Assembly: GCA_030725745.1 (NCBI GenBank)
Contig: JANRFH010000022.1
Coordinates: forward strand, 33,341 to 88,064
From: Akkermansiaceae bacterium
GTDB lineage: Bacteria > Verrucomicrobiota > Verrucomicrobiia > Verrucomicrobiales > Akkermansiaceae
Length of the DNA: 54,724 nt
Direction of reading: 5' to 3'
Of this stretch, positions 49,962 to 54,724 are shown piece after piece. Under the pieces are notes generated by a model, which did not search any database, was not told where the DNA came from, and saw only the letters and a list, made by a program, of their open reading frames with translations. The position numbers and the translations under genes were made by a program. Position 1 is the stretch's first letter; every line of letters begins with the position of its first letter.

Positions 49962-50368
49962 GGATTTGATGATGTAAAAGGGTCGATCAAAACCTCAGCG
50001 CTTGGCAACTACAACACGCCTACGATTTCTCAGGATTTGTAGAGGTCACATATGGGTTCACTTTAGAAACACCCAGAATCCCGTATTTGATACGCTGATA
50101 CGCGATCGCGTAACTTAATCCTTGATTATTTTTAAGAAATCTGTAGCTTCTACCCGAAATTAGGCGCTCCGAGTCTCGGTTTCACCTCGATTCAAGGTTT
50201 AGTTTTTAAGAATATCAGGAAAATTAGATTTTTTTGAAAGCTGTATCTAAATCTTACGATTGAAATATTATGCCACTCAGCACAAACATCAGATATCCTG
50301 TTGGAAAGCTGAGAGGCAGCATGAATTGACAGGTTCATGTTTTCTAGATCCCAAACAAAACGTCCCTT
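49962..50368. other. 407-bp AT-rich intergenic region with a perfect 14-bp palindrome
   Basis: Between the divergent oxidoreductase operon and the CAP gene no gene is apparent. TACGCGATCGCGTA at 50099-50112 is a perfect 14-bp palindrome, 138 nt upstream of the operon start, immediately preceded by TACGCTGA, a partial direct copy. This is a candidate operator for the fucoside operon. The remainder is A/T-rich, which suits promoters on both sides. Confidence 0.45.
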
Positions 50369-50935
50369 ATGAAAACCAGCCAAATCACCCTACTATGCGC
50401 CGCCGCTTTTGCGTGCGTGCTTCCTTCTTGTTCCTCTCCATCGGCACCCGTGACGCGAATGCCGGTATCCAGCACGCTTGGCAACGATAGCTCGCTCTCC
50501 GGCCAAGTGCTACGTGAAGTAAATTCCTACCGTGCCAGCAAGGGCAAGAGCGCGCTTACCCGCCATACAGGGCTCGACCGCCTCGCTCAACAGCATTGCG
50601 ATTATCTTGTAAAAACACGCGGCAGTTACGGCCTCCACGGCAGCAATGTCAGTCACATGGGCTTCGAAGGCCGCGCGACCCTCGCCCGCCACAAATATTC
50701 TATCAGCTCCATTGGAGAAAATGTTGCATCATCCACCACCAAGAGTGCGAACCACCTCGTCAATCTATGGATCGGCTCGAAAGGTCATGAGCACAACATG
50801 CGTGGTGACTGGACTTGCACCGGCATCGGCACCGCTGTGACACCAGAGGGCTCTGTGATCTCGACCCAGATTTTCGGAACCAATCCCGGCGGAGCCGACT
50901 TGGATCATCCGAGTTACTTCAACGGCTTCCGCTGA
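50369..50935 (+). CDS. CAP-domain (SCP/PR1) lipoprotein
   Basis: A 188-residue protein with the signal MKTSQITLLCAAAFACVLPS and a lipobox LPSC. The CAP domain follows: VLREVNSYRASKGKSAL, LDRLAQQHCDYLV, GENVASS, and the conserved LWIGSKGHEHNMRGDWTCTGIGTA with the His pair. Bacterial CAP proteins are secreted and may bind lipids or act as structural or protease-like proteins. The rnhB ATG lies 3 nt after its stop, so they are probably cotranscribed. Confidence 0.9.
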   Translation: MKTSQITLLCAAAFACVLPSCSSPSAPVTRMPVSSTLGNDSSLSGQVLREVNSYRASKGKSALTRHTGLDRLAQQHCDYLVKTRGSYGLHGSNVSHMGFEGRATLARHKYSISSIGENVASSTTKSANHLVNLWIGSKGHEHNMRGDWTCTGIGTAVTPEGSVISTQIFGTNPGGADLDHPSYFNGFR

Positions 50936-50938
50936 TTC

Positions 50939-51553
50939 ATGCCAGATTTCTCCCACGAAATCGCCCTCGCTTCCCGTGGCCACACGCGGGTAGCAGGGGT
51001 TGATGAAGCGGGAAGAGGGCCACTCGCAGGGCCAGTTTGCGCCGCTGCCGTAATCCTGCCTCCGTCGTTTTCCAGCCCACTGTTAGACGACTCCAAGAAG
51101 CTCACGAAAAAGCGTCGCGAGGTGCTCTACGATGAGATCACCGGGAACGCGGAGATCATCTGGGCGGTCGGGCTCGTGGAGGCTCCCGAGATCGATGAAA
51201 TCAACATCCTCCGCGCAACCCACCGGGCGATGGGGCTGGCACTGGATGCACTTTCGGAAAAGCCAGACATCGCCCTCATCGATGGCCTGCCAGTAAAGGG
51301 ACTTTCCCTGCCACATGAGGCTCTTGTGAAAGGCGATGGTCTCTCACTTTCCATCGCCGCCGCCAGTGTTATTGCGAAGGTGACAAGGGATCGCATCATG
51401 GCTAATATCGATCAGGAATTTCCCGAATACGGTTTCATCCGACACCAAGGCTACGGCACACGGGAGCATCTCGAATCACTCAGGAAACATGGGCCTTGTC
51501 GCCATCATCGTCGGTCGTTTCAGCCGGTATCTCAACTCACCCTTCCACTCTAG
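50939..51553 (+). CDS. rnhB: Ribonuclease HII
   Basis: Removes ribonucleotides from DNA, 204 residues. The active-site motif VAGVDEAGRGPLAGPV (Asp and Glu) is near residue 20, with the DSKKLTKKRRE segment, and the third Asp in ALIDGLPV and KVTRDRIM. Length and order match the type 2 RNase H family. The YraN-type gene that follows begins inside its 3' end, a common arrangement for rnhB-yraN. Confidence 0.97.
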   Translation: MPDFSHEIALASRGHTRVAGVDEAGRGPLAGPVCAAAVILPPSFSSPLLDDSKKLTKKRREVLYDEITGNAEIIWAVGLVEAPEIDEINILRATHRAMGLALDALSEKPDIALIDGLPVKGLSLPHEALVKGDGLSLSIAAASVIAKVTRDRIMANIDQEFPEYGFIRHQGYGTREHLESLRKHGPCRHHRRSFQPVSQLTLPL

Positions 51554-51950
51554 GACTGGCCCTAGCGGCGCGCGCAAGTGGATGGGGGATTACGGGGAAA
51601 AGGTCGCCCGCGATTGGCTCCGCGCCCGCAACTGTAAAGTGTTAGCTAGGAATTTTAAGGGCCGCAAAGGCGGGGAGGTGGACATCGTCGCCCGCGAGGG
51701 CAGGCAGTTGCTTTTCATCGAGGTGAAGACCCGCCGAAAGGATGCTGCGATTCGCGGCCTAGCCGCCGTGAACCGCAAGAAGCAATCACTGATCGAGCGC
51801 GGCGCAAATGAATGGCTCCGTCGTCTCGGCACACGGGATGTTCCGTGGCGCTTCGATGTCATTGAGGTCGAAGTTGCGGATGGCGAGAAGCCCGTCGTCG
51901 GACGGATCGAGAATGTGTTCGGAAATTCCCGGCAGCGTAGAAAATGGTGA
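51489..51950 (+). CDS. UPF0102/YraN-family nuclease-like protein
   Basis: Predicted restriction-endonuclease-like protein. The core has GDYGEKVARDWLRARNCKVL, the catalytic-type GGEVDIVAREGRQLLFIEVKTRRK (Asp, Glu, Lys) and the C-terminal WRFDVIEVEV. With the ATG at 51489 it is 153 residues and overlaps rnhB by 65 nt; an ATG at 51582 gives 122 residues, the typical family length. Which start is used is unclear. Function unknown, perhaps DNA processing. Confidence 0.9.
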   Translation: MGLVAIIVGRFSRYLNSPFHSRTGPSGARKWMGDYGEKVARDWLRARNCKVLARNFKGRKGGEVDIVAREGRQLLFIEVKTRRKDAAIRGLAAVNRKKQSLIERGANEWLRRLGTRDVPWRFDVIEVEVADGEKPVVGRIENVFGNSRQRRKW

Positions 51951-52008
51951 TTGCCAAGGAATCCCTCGCGTGGTTGTTTTCCCGCCCGACCGAAGGGTCA
52001 TTCCTGTA

Positions 52009-52095
52009 GCTCACGTGGCGGAATTGGTAGACGCGCTAGATTCAGGTTCTAGTGGGGGCAACCCCGTGGAGGTTCGAGTCCTCTCGTGAGCACCA
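52009..52095 (+). tRNA. tRNA-Leu (anticodon CAG)
   Basis: Acceptor strands GCTCACG and CGTGAGC pair fully. The anticodon stem CTAGA/TCTAG encloses loop TTCAGGT with anticodon CAG. A long variable arm (GGGGGCAACCCCG-type) identifies a class II leucine tRNA; the T arm carries GGTTCGAGTCC. Discriminator A and the CCA end are encoded. Reads CUG codons. Confidence 0.96.
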
Positions 52096-52300
52096 ATTTG
52101 ATTACCAAGGAGTTAGGCAGATTCGGAAGTAGTACTCTCTTTGAGAGTGAAATGCAGTTTGCATGATCAACAGTAGGCTTAGGTTCTGCTGCCGCCTAGA
52201 AGGACGGCTTTCCTATAGCTCATCCTTCGGCTGACCGTTTTTCATGGGATTTCCGGTGGTCGGGTCTTGATTCGGTGGAGGGCGGTGTTCAGCCTCGGGG

Positions 52301-52819
52301 ATGGTTGGCAAGCTGCGAGACGCAATCCGGGATGTGCCGGATTTTCCGAAGGAGGGTATTGTCTTCAAAGACATCACTCCAATCTTGAGCGATGGGGAGC
52401 TTTTCAAGGGGGCGATCGACTTGATTTGTGAGACGGCGGGTGGAGTGAAGATCGACAAGGTGGTGGGGATTGATGCGCGGGGCTTTATCTTCGGCGCGGC
52501 GGCGGCGGATCGGATGGGCGTGGGTTTTGTGCCGGTGAGAAAGAAGGGCAAGCTGCCATGGAGGTGCAGTGAGGCGGCTTATGCTTTGGAATACGGTGAG
52601 GCAGTGGTGGAGATTCACGAGGATGCGGTGAAGCCGGGTGAGAAGGTGCTGCTGGTGGACGATCTGCTGGCGACGGGTGGGACGGCTGAGGCTGCGCTGA
52701 AATTGCTCGGCGGGCTGGGTGCGGAGGTGGTTTGCGTTACTTTTTTGATTGAGCTGTCGTTCTTGGGCGGCAGGGAAAAGCTTGTGCCACATCCGGTGGC
52801 CGCGATCCTCGAATATTAA
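52301..52819 (+). CDS. apt: Adenine phosphoribosyltransferase
   Basis: Salvages adenine to AMP with PRPP. The 172-residue protein has the N-terminal GIVFKDITPILSD, the GIDARGFIFGAA segment, the KKGKLPW loop and the PRPP-binding VLLVDDLLATGGTAEAAL (Asp-Asp pair). Length is typical. The ATG is followed by VGKLRDAIRDVPDFPK. It is the upstream gene of apt-pgi, with a 22-nt gap. Confidence 0.96.
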   Translation: MVGKLRDAIRDVPDFPKEGIVFKDITPILSDGELFKGAIDLICETAGGVKIDKVVGIDARGFIFGAAAADRMGVGFVPVRKKGKLPWRCSEAAYALEYGEAVVEIHEDAVKPGEKVLLVDDLLATGGTAEAALKLLGGLGAEVVCVTFLIELSFLGGREKLVPHPVAAILEY

Positions 52820-52841
52820 AAATTTAAAAATACGAAAGACA

Positions 52842-54386
52842 ATGAGCTGGAAAGAATACAACGAAAGTTTGGTGCGCTATGATGATCTCGGGTTTTCCTT
52901 GGATCTCTCGCTGATGGATGTGGACAAGGCCTACAAAGATGGGCTTTCCGACAAGGTCACGAAGGCCTTCGCCGATATGGTGGCGCTGGAATCGGGTGCC
53001 ATCGCGAACCCGGATGAGGGGCGTATGGTCGGTCACTACTGGCTGAGAAATGCGGATCTCGCACCGACTGCGGAGATCAAGGCGCAGATCACGGAGCCGC
53101 TCAAAGCTCTCAAGCAATTCGCCGGGGATGTGCATACGGGCAAAGTCCGCACGGCGGGGGGTGATCCTTTCCGCAGGGTGCTTCTGATCGGCATCGGTGG
53201 CTCGGCTCTGGGGCCACAGCTGGTAGATGAGGCAATCGGACAGAAAGTTAAGCTGCCAATCTCGTTCTTCGATAACACTGATCCTCAGGGCATGGATGAC
53301 ACGCTCAGGGGCATCAATCTCGCAGAAACCCTGGTGCTTGTGATTTCAAAATCAGGCGGCACGGCGGAAACGCGCAACGGCATGCTTGAGGCGAAGGCGG
53401 CGTTTGATACGGCTGGGATCGACTTCGGAAAGCACGCTGTGGCGGTGACTGGTGAAGGCTCGAAGCTCTACAATTACGCGAAGGAGCAGGAGTTCATCGC
53501 CATTTTCCCGATGGAAGATTGGGTGGGCGGAAGGACTTCCGTGCTCTCCACCGTGGGGCTTGTCCCGGCGGCGATACAGGGCATCGATATCGACGCGATG
53601 CTCGAAGGAGCAGCGGCGATGGATGTGAAGACCCGCAAGACGGATGCGGCGAAGAACGCGGCGATGCAGCTGGCGATCGCCTGGCACAAGGGCACTAACG
53701 GTAAGGGCGAGAAAGATATGGTGGTGCTTCCTTATAAGGACTCACTGGTGCTTTTCTCAAAATACCTTCAGCAGCTCCTCATGGAATCGCTCGGCAAGGA
53801 GCACGATCTGGATGGCAACGTTGTGAACCAAGGCATCGCGGTCTACGGCAACAAGGGCTCCACCGATCAACACGCCTATGTCCAGCAACTCCGCGATGGG
53901 GTGAACAATTTCTTCGCAAGCTTCATCGAGGTGAGGCACGGGCGTAAGGGGAAATCCATCGAAGTGGATCCGGGAAATACGGCACAGGATTATCTTCAGG
54001 GCTTCCTGCGTGGCACTCGCTCCGCGCTGTATGAAAGTGGCAGAAACTCGCTGACGATCTCGATCTACGAGGTGACTCCTTTCACGCTAGGCATGCTGAT
54101 CGCGCTCTTCGAGAGGGCGGTTTCCTTCTATGCGTCGCTGGTGAATATCAATGCCTACCATCAACCAGGCGTCGAAGCCGGTAAAAAAGCGGCCACCGCT
54201 TTCCTCGAACTCCTCGGGCAGGTAAGGAGCCGTTTGGTTTCCGAGCAGAAGAACGCAGAGCAGGTCGCCTTCGAGGTCGATGGCGATCCGGAAGCGGTCT
54301 ATCACTGCCTCGTTCACCTCGCGAACAACGGGGAAGCGCAGATGTCCTTTGGCGACACGCCAGCGGATGATCTCTTCCAGCTTTGA
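52842..54386 (+). CDS. pgi: Glucose-6-phosphate isomerase
   Basis: Interconverts glucose 6-phosphate and fructose 6-phosphate in glycolysis. The start at 52842 (MSWKEYNESLVRYDD) is chosen because the longer frame runs into apt; the product is 514 residues. Motifs are VLLIGIGGSALGPQL (PGI signature 1), VISKSGGTAETRNGM with the phosphate-binding Ser-Lys-Ser, FPMEDWVGGRTSVLSTVG, YNKSTDQHAY-like GNKGSTDQHAYVQQLRDG (catalytic His) and NAYHQPGVEAGKKAA (second active-site Lys region). Confidence 0.97.
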   Translation: MSWKEYNESLVRYDDLGFSLDLSLMDVDKAYKDGLSDKVTKAFADMVALESGAIANPDEGRMVGHYWLRNADLAPTAEIKAQITEPLKALKQFAGDVHTGKVRTAGGDPFRRVLLIGIGGSALGPQLVDEAIGQKVKLPISFFDNTDPQGMDDTLRGINLAETLVLVISKSGGTAETRNGMLEAKAAFDTAGIDFGKHAVAVTGEGSKLYNYAKEQEFIAIFPMEDWVGGRTSVLSTVGLVPAAIQGIDIDAMLEGAAAMDVKTRKTDAAKNAAMQLAIAWHKGTNGKGEKDMVVLPYKDSLVLFSKYLQQLLMESLGKEHDLDGNVVNQGIAVYGNKGSTDQHAYVQQLRDGVNNFFASFIEVRHGRKGKSIEVDPGNTAQDYLQGFLRGTRSALYESGRNSLTISIYEVTPFTLGMLIALFERAVSFYASLVNINAYHQPGVEAGKKAATAFLELLGQVRSRLVSEQKNAEQVAFEVDGDPEAVYHCLVHLANNGEAQMSFGDTPADDLFQL

Positions 54387-54724
54387 GGAACTCTTGCGCG
54401 CCGCCAAGTTTCCTGCACTAGGGAGTGACTCGGGAAAATAAACGCTCTAACCACAGATTTCACGGATAAGACCAGATCAGATCCAGGTTTTCTTGTCCTG
54501 GAGGTGATTTACCACCTTCGCTTCAGGCACTTTCCAAGGAGTTCTTAAGTCTTCTTCCGTGATCATCTGTGAAATTTGACTCATTGTCAGGTGGTGGTGT
54601 TCGTCCATGTCCACTTCGCTCCCATTGTGGTTGAATTATCTTTCCTCCCCCAATGTAGGAAGTCTGTGCCCGCTGCCCGAACTTTTAGGTTTCATGTTCG
54701 GGATGAGCGGGTAATTTCCCGTCG
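54387..54724. other. Gene-poor end of the window with ACCACAGATTT-type repeats
   Basis: AACCACAGATTTCACGGATA (54449-54468) starts a periodic intergenic repeat; 54562-54578 holds a partial inverted partner containing ATCTGTGAAATTT. A 43-residue minus-strand frame (54477-54608, MDEHHHLTMSQISQ then EEDLRTPWK) lies between and may be a gene remnant or chance. No other gene is visible to the window edge. Confidence 0.45.

Noticed and set aside
50192-50383. 63-residue minus-strand frame in the AT-rich gap
   Set aside because: No signal, domain or ribosome site; consistent with chance.

Overview
The window looks like chromosomal DNA of a free-living, moderately GC-rich Verrucomicrobiota, probably Verrucomicrobiales. 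The placement rests on combined gene content: a paired DUF1592-type cytochrome protein and Tat-exported DUF1552 protein, several formylglycine sulfatases, a GH95 fucosidase with a Gfo/Idh/MocA oxidoreductase, a YfhM-type alpha-2-macroglobulin, small secreted EF-hand proteins, and mostly weak Shine-Dalgarno sites. This is an inference; no rRNA is present.

Layout. 0-5.7 kb: a lipoprotein-type D-Ala-D-Ala dipeptidase, two small unknown genes, an orphan ParA, alanine dehydrogenase and a fatty acid hydroxylase. 5.7-13.2 kb: a redoxin/DsbD-alpha/EF-hand protein, a DinG helicase, a TVP38-type membrane protein, the cdsA-dxr pair, and two secreted EF-hand proteins with clear terminators. 13.2-18.5 kb: aldo/keto reductase, glycerophosphodiesterase, and an M48 protease whose 3' end is duplicated on the far side of a two-gene nucleotidyltransferase cassette that looks like a toxin-antitoxin or defence pair. 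18.6-30.3 kb: tsaE, a DUF3108 protein, an orphan prepilin, an enoyl reductase, a divergent malate synthase, a DEDD exonuclease, a secreted HExxH protein, a YyaL protein, lysA, rpmB and a lipoprotein hydrolase. 30.4-36.2 kb: a 1910-residue alpha-2-macroglobulin, followed by tRNA-Thr(CGT). 36.6-50 kb: a carbohydrate region with a GH117/GH43-like enzyme, a sulfatase fused to an SGNH esterase, the DUF1592/DUF1552 pair, and a translationally coupled operon of Gfo/Idh/MocA oxidoreductase, GH95 fucosidase and sulfatase. 50.3-54.4 kb: a CAP-domain lipoprotein, rnhB, a YraN-type gene, tRNA-Leu(CAG), apt and pgi.

How the genes work together. The 36.6-50 kb block fits breakdown of a sulfated, fucose-containing (algal or mucin-like) glycan: sulfatases remove sulfate, the SGNH module may remove acyl groups, GH95 and the GH43/117-like enzyme release sugars, and the oxidoreductase may process the released sugar. 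The remaining genes are mostly housekeeping (isoprenoid, phospholipid, lysine, tRNA modification, purine salvage, glycolysis).

The most unusual features are not single genes. At least eight gene boundaries carry a 21-35 nt array with an exact 7-nt period (AAACTTT-type), always pointing away from the adjacent gene end and touching or nearly touching its start or stop codon. Other intergenic families are also present: a 28-bp inverted repeat that is translated into the tail of the hydroxylase, and a REP-like 27-bp inverted repeat behind the malate synthase gene. The duplicated protease 3' end flanking the nucleotidyltransferase cassette is the best trace of a past insertion or recombination.
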